The translations under genes were made by a program, and so were the position numbers. 64,000 nt of DNA, from positions 124,001-188,000 of the forward strand of contig NZ_JACRSN010000001.1 of NCBI RefSeq assembly GCF_014384705.1, read 5' to 3'. The notes below the pieces were generated by a model. That model did no database searches. It was not told where the DNA came from and worked only from the letters and a program-made list of their open reading frames with translations. Origin of the DNA: Yeguia hominis. Its GTDB lineage: Bacteria; Bacillota; Clostridia; Oscillospirales; Acutalibacteraceae. Below, piece by piece: positions 8,273 to 16,861 of this stretch; the stretch's first letter is position 1, and each line of letters starts with the position of its first letter.

Positions 8273-9190
8273 TCAAAGCCCCTCCCGGTCAAACAGTGCG
8301 CGGACAAATTCTTCTGCATGGAACGGCTGCAAATCGTCCACCTGTTCCCCCACACCGATAAATTTCACCGGAATTTGCAGATCTTCCCGGATTGCGATCA
8401 CCACACCGCCTTTGGCGGTCCCGTCGAGTTTGGTCAGCACAATTCCGGTTATGCCCGCCGCATTCCGGAATTCCCGCGCCTGATGCACGGCGTTCTGTCC
8501 GGTCGTCGCGTCGAGAACAAGCAGAATTTCCTTATCGCTGCCCGGCAATTCCCGGTCGATAATTCTGCCGATTTTGGATAATTCATCCATCAGGTTTTTC
8601 TTGTTGTGCAGCCGGCCCGCGGTGTCGCAGATCACAAGATCCGCTCCGCGCGCTTTTGCCGCCGCAATTGCATCAAAGACAACCGCCGCCGGATCGCTGC
8701 CCTCTGCATGTTTGACAATTTCCGCGCCGGACCGTTCCGCCCAGACTTCCAGCTGCTCAATTGCCGCCGCACGGAAGGTGTCCGCAGCGCCCAAAATCAC
8801 TTTCTTGCCCTGCCGCCGGTACATGGCGGCCAGCTTTCCGATTGTCGTTGTCTTGCCGACGCCGTTGACGCCGATCACAAGAATCACAGAGGGTTTGGTC
8901 GAGAGGTGCATCTCCTCTCCGCCCGAAAGCATTCCGGCAACAATTTCTTCCATCATTCCTGTGATGACCTGCGGATCCTTAACGCCCTCCGCCTTCACAC
9001 GCTGACGGAGCGCATCGCAGATTCTCCCTGCCGTATTGACGCCGACGTCTCCCAGCACCAAAAGCTCCTCAAGTTCCTCGAACAGGTCCTCATCGATCGT
9101 CTGAAACGAGCTGAGCATACTGGAAATCTGTCCGCTGATGCTGTCTCTTGTTTTTTTCAGTCCGTTTTTGATTTTTTCAAAAAAGCCCAT
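8273..9190 (-). CDS. ftsY: signal recognition particle receptor FtsY
   Basis: The SRP receptor GTPase, which delivers ribosome-nascent chains to the Sec translocon at the inner face of the membrane. It has 305 residues with a short N terminus, so the acidic A domain of the E. coli protein is missing, as is usual in Firmicutes. The NG domain is complete: P-loop GVNGVGKT at 107-114, the DTFRAAA insertion-box motif near 137, DTAGR at 189-193 and TKLD at 253-256. It follows smc directly, the standard Firmicutes order rnc-smc-ftsY. Confidence 0.97.
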   Translation of the reverse strand: MGFFEKIKNGLKKTRDSISGQISSMLSSFQTIDEDLFEELEELLVLGDVGVNTAGRICDALRQRVKAEGVKDPQVITGMMEEIVAGMLSGGEEMHLSTKPSVILVIGVNGVGKTTTIGKLAAMYRRQGKKVILGAADTFRAAAIEQLEVWAERSGAEIVKHAEGSDPAAVVFDAIAAAKARGADLVICDTAGRLHNKKNLMDELSKIGRIIDRELPGSDKEILLVLDATTGQNAVHQAREFRNAAGITGIVLTKLDGTAKGGVVIAIREDLQIPVKFIGVGEQVDDLQPFHAEEFVRALFDREGL

Positions 9191-9225
9191 CTTTTTTCTC
9201 CTTCCTTCGCCGTATGGTTGGATGT

Positions 9226-12200
9226 TCAGGTTTCTTTGATTCCCAAAGCCGATTCGACCTCATATGGATGGAGTTCGAGGAGCTTTGACATGCCTTCATT
9301 CTGCATCGTGACACCGTAAAGCACATCCGCTTCCTCCATGGTTCCGCGCCGGTGTGTAATAGCGATGCACTGGGTATTCTGATTCATTCTGCGCAGATAA
9401 TTGGCAAAACGCGTAACATTGACTTCGTCGAGCGCCGCCTCGATTTCATCCAGCAAACAGAACGGCGGCGGATTGACCTTCATAATCGCGAAATAAATGG
9501 AAATGGCAACGAGTGCTTTTTCTCCGCCGGAAAGCAGTTCCAGATTCGTGACAATCTTTCCGGGCGGCTGCACGGCAATATTGATGCCGGAATTGAGGAC
9601 ATCCTCCGGGTCGCTCAGGGAAAGCGAGGCTGTCCCGCCGCCAAACAGTTCTTTGAAAATTTCTGTAAAGTTCCCATTGATTTTCTCGAACCGCTCCAGA
9701 AAAATATCCCGCATTTTTCCCATCAGGGAATGGATCAGCCGACGCAGTTCATCGCGGGATTTTTCCACATCCGAAATCTGATCGGTCATAAAGGCGTACC
9801 GTTCGGAAACCTCCTTGTATTCTTCGACCGCCGCAAGATTCACGGAGCCCAAGCCTTTGATTTTTGACTTCAGTTCTGCAAGCCGCTTTTTGGCTGCCGA
9901 AACCTGCTCAACCGGTTTTGCGACCGCTTCCGCTTCCCGGCGCGTCAGTTCATATTCTTCCCAAAGCTTTGTAATAATAGAATCGTATTCATTCTGCAGG
10001 TTGACCCGACGTTCTTCCAGCCGGGCAAGTTCGTGTCCGACCGTTTCGCGCTGATTGGTCTTTTCCCGCTCTTCCGCGCGCATGTTCGACGCCGCAGTTT
10101 CCAAAACCACACGTTCCTGGCCTGCCGTCTCGGATTCAGCCCGCAGCGACTGTGCCGATTCCCGCAGTGACTGCGCCGATTCCCGCAGCGACTGCGCCTG
10201 CATTCGCAGTTGTTCCGACCGCGCCTCCAACTCGGCAATCTGCGCTTCCTGTGCGCGGCGGCGGCCTTCGCTGTCGGCTTTTCTGCGGCGAAGTTCTTCT
10301 GCTGCAGCCTGAAAGGATGCTGCGTCTTTTTCCGCCTCCAAAGCCGCCATGCGGATTTCCTGTAAATGCTCTGAAAGCTCCGTGCATCTGCGGGCAAGGT
10401 CCTCTCTTCCGACATTCATCGCGTCCACTTCCGCCTGCGCGGAGGCAAGTTCCTCCTGCAATGCAGAAATCGTGGTTTCGGCTTCCGTCTTCCCGCGCAA
10501 AAGCGCCTGTGTCCGTACGTCGGCCGCTTCGCTTTCTGTTTGCAGGGATTTTAAACTTTCTTCCGCCGAAACACGCTCTGCTTCCACCCGTTTTCGCTCG
10601 GTTTCCAGCTTGAATTTTTCGTCCTGCGCCGCATAAAATGTTCCTTTCGCGGCAGAGAGCGCCGCTTCCTCCGAGGCAACCTCCTGCCCTGCGGCATGCA
10701 GATCATCGAGTGCCTGTTTCGCCTGTTCCCGCAGCATGGCCGCTTTTTCTTTGATCCGTTCAATTTCCGCCGTGCGGCTTAAAAGGCCGGCATTTTTCTG
10801 CATGGAACCGCCCGTCATGGAGCCGCCCGCATTGACAACCTGCCCGTCAAGCGTGACGATCCGGAACCGGTAGCGGAACCGGCGCGCAATGGCAACCGCA
10901 CTGTCAAGATCTTCCGCAACCGCGATCCGGCCAAGCAGAGAATCGCGGACCTCGCGGTATCGTTCCTCACAGCTGCACAGCGCATTGGCCATTCCGACAA
11001 AACCCGGGCAATCCGCAAGCCCGTTTTCCTCAAGTGTTTTTCCACGGATTACGGAAAGCGGCAGAAACGTGGCACGGCCGGCATTTCGGCCCTTGAGCAG
11101 TGCAATGGCACGTTTGGCGTCCTCTTCTGTATGGACGACAATGTTCTGCATTGCCGCGCCGAGCGCCGTTTCAATGGCCGCCGCATATTCGGACGGAACG
11201 GTGAGAATTCTGGAAACCGGCCCGCAAATTCCGCGCAGTGCACCGTGTGAAGCCTCTCGCATCACCGTTTTGACGCTCTGCTGAAATCCCTCCATATTTT
11301 TTTCCAGATCTTCCAGCAGTTTGGCGCGCCGCTCCTGTTCCCGCGCATCCAATTCCGCGCGGTCGCTGCGCTTTTTGGCTTCCTCCGCACGCGTTTTCCG
11401 GGACTGCAAACGCATCTCGTGTCCCTTGATCGCGTTGGAAGCCGCTGCAATCTGTGTTTGTGCCGTTTCAATTTGCGCCTGATAATAGTCGAGCGCTTTT
11501 TCTGCATCCTCGCGGCGTTCGTTCCAAGTCCGTTTTGCCGCGTCGATATCCGAAAGCCGGCGTCTGATTTCCTCGAGCGACGACTCCGCTGACCCGACTG
11601 CAATCCGGGCTTCGGAAAGCGATGCAGTGATGGACGCAATCCGCAGTGCTACTGCGTCGGCCTTTCCGGAGGACTCATCCATTCCGCGCCGGAGGGTTTC
11701 CAGCTTTTCCGTATAGGCTACGTACTCTTTATTTTTTTGCGCCGCAAGCGCCCGTTTCTCCTGTTCCGCGGTTTCTTTTTGCGCAAGCTCTGCGTCCATA
11801 TCCGTCTCGGAAGCATACGACTGCGCCAGTTCTCCTTTGATGCGCTCCACGCTTTCCGCATTGTGATGAAGATCGTTCTCCACGACAGAGGCCTCGCCGT
11901 CCCGCTGGGCTGCAAGCGCTTCCTGCTTTGCCGCCTCAGCATGCAGTTCGTCAATTCGCGACGAGCAGGCGTTCATTTTCTGGTAGCAGGCCTCCATTTC
12001 TTCTTCGAAAGCCGCAAGGACTTCTCCGATTTCATCGTACTGCCCCTGGGCAACACTGATTTTATCCGCCTGTTCCCGAAGCACCGTTCCGGATCGGTTC
12101 AGTGTTTCCAGCCACAGTCCGATCTCCAACGTCCGTTTTTCTTCGGAATATTCCAAAAACTGCTGCGCCTTTTCGGACTGAATCCGCAACGGCTCAATCC

Positions 12201-12801
12201 GGCCCTCCAATTCCGAAACAATATCGCGCAGACGCAGAAGGTTTTCTTCCGCTTTTTCCAGCCGCCGTTCGGATTCCTCCTTGCGGTAGCGATATCGGGA
12301 AATTCCAGCCGCTTCGTCAAAAATTTCTCTGCGTTCCTCCGAACGCGCCGCGACGATGCTGTCAATTTTTCCCTGTCCGACCATAGAATATCCATCGCGC
12401 CCGAGACCGGTATCCATGAACAGTTCATGGATATCCCGCAGACGGACCGATGCCTTGTTAATCAGATACTCGCTCTCCCCGGAGCGATAATACCGCCGGG
12501 AAACCGCAACGGTATCTGCATCAAACGGCAGCTCCCGTCCGGTATTGTCGATGGTCAGCGTGACTTCCGCATAGCCGAGCGGCTTCCGCGCCGGAGAACC
12601 GCCAAAAATGACATCCTCCATTTTAGAACACCGCAGTGTGCGGGCAGACTGTTCGCCGAGCACCCAGCGGATCGCATCACTGATATTGCTTTTTCCACTT
12701 CCGTTCGGCCCGACAACCGCCGTAATCCCGCGCTCAAAATGCAGAACGGTTTTATCGGGAAACGTCTTAAACCCCTGCATCACAAGGGATTTCAGCAGCA
12801 T
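9226..12801 (-). CDS. smc: chromosome partition protein SMC
   Basis: The 1191-residue core of bacterial condensin, which loops and compacts chromosomal DNA with ScpA and ScpB (not in this window). Walker A GPNGSGKS lies at residues 31-38. Two long coiled coils flank a hinge at about 510-660. The signature LLSGGEKALVAISI and Walker B CLLDEIEAALDE are near the C terminus. The ATG at 12801 is four bases beyond the stop of the radical SAM gene; the longer frame upstream overlaps that gene and is not used. Within the second coiled coil a seven-residue repeat, QSLRESA, occurs about three times (DNA near 10140-10200). Confidence 0.97.
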   Translation of the reverse strand: MLLKSLVMQGFKTFPDKTVLHFERGITAVVGPNGSGKSNISDAIRWVLGEQSARTLRCSKMEDVIFGGSPARKPLGYAEVTLTIDNTGRELPFDADTVAVSRRYYRSGESEYLINKASVRLRDIHELFMDTGLGRDGYSMVGQGKIDSIVAARSEERREIFDEAAGISRYRYRKEESERRLEKAEENLLRLRDIVSELEGRIEPLRIQSEKAQQFLEYSEEKRTLEIGLWLETLNRSGTVLREQADKISVAQGQYDEIGEVLAAFEEEMEACYQKMNACSSRIDELHAEAAKQEALAAQRDGEASVVENDLHHNAESVERIKGELAQSYASETDMDAELAQKETAEQEKRALAAQKNKEYVAYTEKLETLRRGMDESSGKADAVALRIASITASLSEARIAVGSAESSLEEIRRRLSDIDAAKRTWNERREDAEKALDYYQAQIETAQTQIAAASNAIKGHEMRLQSRKTRAEEAKKRSDRAELDAREQERRAKLLEDLEKNMEGFQQSVKTVMREASHGALRGICGPVSRILTVPSEYAAAIETALGAAMQNIVVHTEEDAKRAIALLKGRNAGRATFLPLSVIRGKTLEENGLADCPGFVGMANALCSCEERYREVRDSLLGRIAVAEDLDSAVAIARRFRYRFRIVTLDGQVVNAGGSMTGGSMQKNAGLLSRTAEIERIKEKAAMLREQAKQALDDLHAAGQEVASEEAALSAAKGTFYAAQDEKFKLETERKRVEAERVSAEESLKSLQTESEAADVRTQALLRGKTEAETTISALQEELASAQAEVDAMNVGREDLARRCTELSEHLQEIRMAALEAEKDAASFQAAAEELRRRKADSEGRRRAQEAQIAELEARSEQLRMQAQSLRESAQSLRESAQSLRAESETAGQERVVLETAASNMRAEEREKTNQRETVGHELARLEERRVNLQNEYDSIITKLWEEYELTRREAEAVAKPVEQVSAAKKRLAELKSKIKGLGSVNLAAVEEYKEVSERYAFMTDQISDVEKSRDELRRLIHSLMGKMRDIFLERFEKINGNFTEIFKELFGGGTASLSLSDPEDVLNSGINIAVQPPGKIVTNLELLSGGEKALVAISIYFAIMKVNPPPFCLLDEIEAALDEVNVTRFANYLRRMNQNTQCIAITHRRGTMEEADVLYGVTMQNEGMSKLLELHPYEVESALGIKET

Positions 12802-12805
12802 AGCT

Positions 12806-13813
12806 TCACCGTCTTTCCTGTTGATGGATTGCGCACTCGCCCATGCGCAAGGTATCGTTCTGTAGGAACTGAACGGAATACCCCATTGTCTGAAAATATG
12901 CGCGGTTTTCTCCGCGCTGTCCAATCGCTTTCGAGAGATCCCGGGGGTGGACTTCCATCGTCACCGCGCCGGGCGCGATTTCCCGCAAAAGCGTCTCCAT
13001 TCGATTTCGAAAAATCCGGCTCTCGCAAAGTTCCCGGAAAGCCGGATGGTACGGGCCCGCCACACGGTTTTTAAGCAGTTCCGGCGTGCTGTGCAGCCCA
13101 ACCCGAATTACGGAAATTCCCGCCTGTGTAAAACATTCGAGCAGCCCGGCGCAAAGCGCAACCGCTTCCGGCAGCGTCTGCGGCCGGTAACAGTCCGCTT
13201 TATACCACTGCGCCAGCAGCGTTCCGCGCATGACAATCGCAGGATAAATCCGCACGGTATCCGGACGCAGGGCGATCAGCGCCCGTGCCGTCGCATATGC
13301 GCCCTCCGGCGTATCCCCATAAAGCCCGGTCATCATCTGCAGGCCGAGAGAAATTCCCGCTTCACGGATTTTTTTCGCCGCATCGCGGACATCCTGTGCC
13401 GTATGGCCGCGCCCGTTCCGGCGCAGCACCTCGTCCGACATACTCTGTGCGCCGAGTTCTATGGCCGTAACGCCGTATTGCCTGCAAAGCGCAAGCCGGT
13501 CTTCTGAAACCGCATCCGGACGGGTCGAAACCCGAATTCCCGTAAACGTTCCGTTTTTCACAAAGGGCGCCGCACTTTGCAGCAGTTCTTCCATGTAATC
13601 ACGTGCAATTGCGGTAAAACTGCCGCCAAAAAAAGCCAATTCTGCAACACGCCCGCTTTTTCGGAGTTCTTCCGACGCCGCCTGCGCAATACGCCGGACA
13701 TCTTCTCCGGTCGGCTGCAAAGTCTCTCCCGTAATCGCCCGCTGGTCGCAGAAGCTGCACTGGTGCGGGCAGCCGTTATGCGGTACAAAAACCGCTACAT
13801 TTGCGTGTTTCAA
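12806..13813 (-). CDS. radical SAM protein of the rnc-smc locus (Elp3/YhcC-like)
   Basis: A 335-residue radical S-adenosylmethionine enzyme. The cysteines C15, C19 and C22 in GCPHQCSFC form the CxxxCxxC motif that holds the 4Fe-4S cluster, followed by FFGGSFTAI, a typical SAM-contact strand. It is similar in layout to the Elp3-like radical SAM family but lacks a C-terminal acetyltransferase domain. Clostridial genomes often carry this gene between rnc and smc; its substrate is not known to me. Start is a TTG that overlaps the rnc stop (TTGA). Confidence 0.88.
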   Translation of the reverse strand: MKHANVAVFVPHNGCPHQCSFCDQRAITGETLQPTGEDVRRIAQAASEELRKSGRVAELAFFGGSFTAIARDYMEELLQSAAPFVKNGTFTGIRVSTRPDAVSEDRLALCRQYGVTAIELGAQSMSDEVLRRNGRGHTAQDVRDAAKKIREAGISLGLQMMTGLYGDTPEGAYATARALIALRPDTVRIYPAIVMRGTLLAQWYKADCYRPQTLPEAVALCAGLLECFTQAGISVIRVGLHSTPELLKNRVAGPYHPAFRELCESRIFRNRMETLLREIAPGAVTMEVHPRDLSKAIGQRGENRAYFQTMGYSVQFLQNDTLRMGECAIHQQERR

Positions 13814-14493
13814 TATCCCATCAGCTCAAGTGCTTCCCGGGCGGCCTGCTGCTCTGCTTCCTTTTTGCTGTGGCCGCCGCCTTTCCCGATCACATTGTGG
13901 TTGAGGTGAACTTCCATCACGAAATGCTTGTTGTGATCCGGACCGCTTTCGCCCACCAGAACATACTCAATGTGCTCCTCCGGATTCTGCTGGACAATTT
14001 CCTGCAAAACTGTCTTGTAATCGCGGAATGCCTTCGGCCGCGGCGCGTTCATGAGCGGAACCGTAAACCGCAAAATAAACTTCCGGGCTTCTTCCATTCC
14101 GCCGTCCAGATAAATCGCCGCGATGATGGCTTCAAATGCATCCGCCAAAATGCTGGAACGTGTCCGGCCGCCGGAGTTCTGCTCTCCGCGCGACAAGCGC
14201 AGATAATCGCCAACCCCCAGCTCCCTCGAAAAACCGCACAGCGCCTTTTCACAAACAAGCGAGGCTTTGAGTTTGGTCAGCTCTCCTTCCGGCATAGACG
14301 TGCAGTTCCGAAAAATATAATCTGCAACCACGGCGCCGAGGATTGAGTCTCCCAAAAATTCCAGCCGCTCGTTGCTCTTTTCCCCGCCACGCACCTCGTT
14401 GGCATAAGAAGAGTGCGTCAGTGCGGTTTGGATATACTGGGGATGCTGAAACGTATACCCCAGTTTTTCTTCTAATTCACGCAACCGTTTCAT
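13810..14493 (-). CDS. rnc: ribonuclease III
   Basis: A double-strand-specific endoribonuclease that processes rRNA precursors and structured mRNAs. The 227 residues hold an RNase III domain with the signature NERLEFLGDS (residues 41-50; E45 and D49 bind metal) and a second acidic pair in LADAFEAIIAAIYLDGG. A double-stranded RNA-binding domain covers about 155-227 (DYKTVLQEIVQQ, HSKKEAEQQAAREAL). The ATG overlaps the plsX stop codon (ATGA), so translation is coupled. Confidence 0.97.
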   Translation of the reverse strand: MKRLRELEEKLGYTFQHPQYIQTALTHSSYANEVRGGEKSNERLEFLGDSILGAVVADYIFRNCTSMPEGELTKLKASLVCEKALCGFSRELGVGDYLRLSRGEQNSGGRTRSSILADAFEAIIAAIYLDGGMEEARKFILRFTVPLMNAPRPKAFRDYKTVLQEIVQQNPEEHIEYVLVGESGPDHNKHFVMEVHLNHNVIGKGGGHSKKEAEQQAAREALELMGY

Positions 14494-15527
14494 GATTCTG
14501 ATTCCGCCTTTTCCAGTTCTTGCGCGGAGCTCCCGGATTTTGCAGCCGCGACCGTCTCCGCAATTGCGGAAACGACGTCCGATTCCACATAGGCCTTTGT
14601 CAGGCGCAGCGCGCTTGTAAAGGTTCTAGCCTTTGCGCTTCCATGCGCTTTAAACACCGGTTTCTTTGCGCCCATAATCGGTGCACCGCCATATTCGTTA
14701 TAATCCATCTGCCGTTTAAACGTTTTGACATCCTTCATGACAACCGCAGCAGCAATTTTATTTTTCAGACTCTTCTGGAAAATTTCCTTGATTTTTCCTA
14801 GAAGTGTCAGGGCAACGCCCTCATACATTTTCAGGATAATGTTTCCCGTAAAGCCATCCGCAACCACAACATCGGCTGCATCGGCAGGAATTTCCCGCGC
14901 TTCAATATTTCCGACAAAATTCAGCCCGGAATCTTGCAGAAGCGGAAATGTCTCCCGCATCAAGGCATTTCCCTTGCCAGACTCTGTCCCGACATTCACA
15001 AGACCGACCCGCGGATTTGGAATCTGCATCACCCGTTCCATATAGGCGCTGCCCATCACGCCGAACTGCCGCAGCATTTCGGGCTGGCAGTCGCTGTTTG
15101 CGCCGCTGTCAATCAGCAAAAAACAGCCCTTACCCTTCGGAAGCACCGGCGCAAACGCCACCCGGCGAATTCCCTTGATCCGCTTGACGATCATCGTGGC
15201 GCCGGTTACAAGGGCGCCGCTGTTTCCCGCAGAAACAAAGGCATCCCCTTCCCCCGCAGCAAGACGGCGCAGGCCTTCTGCCATCGAAGAATTTTTCTTT
15301 GCTTTCATGATATCCGTCGCATGGTCTTCCATCGTAATGACATCCGGCGCATCGGCAATTTCCATTCCTTCAAGAGAAATTGCGTGCTCTTTTGCCACCC
15401 GGCGGATTTCTGACGCACGGCCGGTCAAAAGGATCGAAATATCCAGCTCCTTTACCGCATCCGCGCAGCCCTTCAAAATTTCAAGCGGAGCGTGATCTCC
15501 GCCAAATGCATCGACAATAATTTTCAA
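14490..15527 (-). CDS. plsX: phosphate acyltransferase PlsX
   Basis: Makes acyl-phosphate from acyl-ACP for the first step of phospholipid synthesis (PlsX/PlsY route). It is 345 residues long. The family start KIIVDAFGGDHAPLEILKG is clear, as are DVITMEDHATDIMKAKKNSSM and the PNPRVGLVNVGTESGKGN segment. It starts at TTG, overlapping the trmFO stop (TTGA). In many Firmicutes plsX stands with acpP upstream of rnc; no acpP is seen here. Confidence 0.96.
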   Translation of the reverse strand: MKIIVDAFGGDHAPLEILKGCADAVKELDISILLTGRASEIRRVAKEHAISLEGMEIADAPDVITMEDHATDIMKAKKNSSMAEGLRRLAAGEGDAFVSAGNSGALVTGATMIVKRIKGIRRVAFAPVLPKGKGCFLLIDSGANSDCQPEMLRQFGVMGSAYMERVMQIPNPRVGLVNVGTESGKGNALMRETFPLLQDSGLNFVGNIEAREIPADAADVVVADGFTGNIILKMYEGVALTLLGKIKEIFQKSLKNKIAAAVVMKDVKTFKRQMDYNEYGGAPIMGAKKPVFKAHGSAKARTFTSALRLTKAYVESDVVSAIAETVAAAKSGSSAQELEKAESES

Positions 15528-16861
15528 GCCTGTTCCTCACTTTCCATCTTTTCCGCCTGCATTGCGTCCGAAAGGCACTGCAGTGCGCGGTCCGCCAAAG
15601 CAGCGTAGCGTTCCTGTTTGTTCCGGATGGTCACAGAAAGCGGCGGTAAAATTCCGAAATTTGCTCCCATCGGCTGAAATGACTTCGCCGCGCTCGAAGA
15701 AACATATCGGGAAAGTGCACCCATCATCGTCTCCGGCGGCAGTGAAATCGGCTTTCTGTGATGATATTTTGCCGCAGCCGCCCGTCCGGCGAGCAGCCCG
15801 GAGGCCGCCGACTCCATATAGCCCTCCACGCCGGTCATCTGCCCGGCAAAAAACAGACCCGGACGTTCCCGCAGGCTGAAATCTGCATGCAGCAGCCGGG
15901 GGGAATCTAGGAACGTGTTGCGGTGCATCACGCCGTAACGCATGTACTCCGCCTGCTCCAATCCGGGAATCATCCCAAATACCCGTTTCTGTTCTGCGAA
16001 TTTGAGGTTGGTCTGAAATCCGACCAAATTGTAGAGCGTCCCCTCCGCGTTCTCCATCCGCAGCTGCAGCACCGCCCACGGACGATGTCCGGTTTTGGGA
16101 TCGCGCAAACCGACCGGCTTCATGGGTCCGTAACGCAGTGCGTCTGTCCCGCGGGAAGCCAGGATCTCCACGGGCATACAGCCCTCGTACACCGGTCTTT
16201 CTTCCGTCTCAAACGCATGCAGCGGGGCGCGTTCCGCCGAAAGCAGCGCAGAGAGAAACTGTTCATACTCCGCTTTGTTCATCGGGCAGTTGAGGTAAGC
16301 GGCATCGTCTCCCCGATCATACCGTGACGCCGCAAAAATTCGATCGCGATTGAGGCTTTCCGCCGTGACGACCGGCGCTGCTGCATCAAAAAAGTGAAGG
16401 CTTCCGCCGCACATCTCCGATATCTTCTCCGCCAACACATCGGACGTGAGCGGCCCGGTCGCCAAAATCACCAGATCGTTTTGAGGAATTTCCGTCAATT
16501 CACAGGTTTCCACATGGATCAGCGGTTCTTTTCGGATTGCCTCTGTCACCATCGCGGAGAATTGATCCCGGTCAACAGCGAGCGCACCGCCCGCCGGAAC
16601 TCTGCACTGAAGCGCGCAGGGGACCAAAAGGGATCCCATTCTGCGCATTTCCTCTTTTAAAAGTCCCGCAGCGCTTGCAAGCCGCTCCGCTTTGAGCGAA
16701 TTGGAGCACACCAGTTCTGCAAATCCCGGATGATGGTGCGCCGGAGAATACCGCAGCGGTTTCATCTCATAAAGCACCGTTTCAATCCCCGACCGCGCGA
16801 GCTGCCAGGCCGCCTCGCAGCCTGCCAGCCCGGCGCCGACGACAATGACCGGGGCCTTCAT
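15524..16861 (-). CDS. trmFO: methylenetetrahydrofolate-tRNA-(uracil-5-)-methyltransferase TrmFO
   Basis: A folate- and FAD-dependent enzyme that makes ribothymidine at position 54 of the tRNA T-loop. It has 445 residues. The FAD-binding start VIVVGAGLAGCEAAWQLA (residues 5-22) and the substrate segment HHPGFAELVCSNSLKAE are diagnostic, and GVEGYMESAASGLLAGR is near the end. The ATG overlaps the topA stop (ATGA) and has AAAAGGA just ahead. The topA-trmFO pairing is conserved in Firmicutes. It looks intact. Confidence 0.97.
   Translation of the reverse strand: MKAPVIVVGAGLAGCEAAWQLARSGIETVLYEMKPLRYSPAHHHPGFAELVCSNSLKAERLASAAGLLKEEMRRMGSLLVPCALQCRVPAGGALAVDRDQFSAMVTEAIRKEPLIHVETCELTEIPQNDLVILATGPLTSDVLAEKISEMCGGSLHFFDAAAPVVTAESLNRDRIFAASRYDRGDDAAYLNCPMNKAEYEQFLSALLSAERAPLHAFETEERPVYEGCMPVEILASRGTDALRYGPMKPVGLRDPKTGHRPWAVLQLRMENAEGTLYNLVGFQTNLKFAEQKRVFGMIPGLEQAEYMRYGVMHRNTFLDSPRLLHADFSLRERPGLFFAGQMTGVEGYMESAASGLLAGRAAAAKYHHRKPISLPPETMMGALSRYVSSSAAKSFQPMGANFGILPPLSVTIRNKQERYAALADRALQCLSDAMQAEKMESEEQA

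Noticed and set aside
11737..13074. Very long plus-strand frame (445 codons) opposite smc, and similar long frames opposite topA, leuS, addA and the ABC genes
   Set aside because: These are antisense shadows caused by GC-rich third positions of the real genes; none has conserved motifs or a ribosome binding site.
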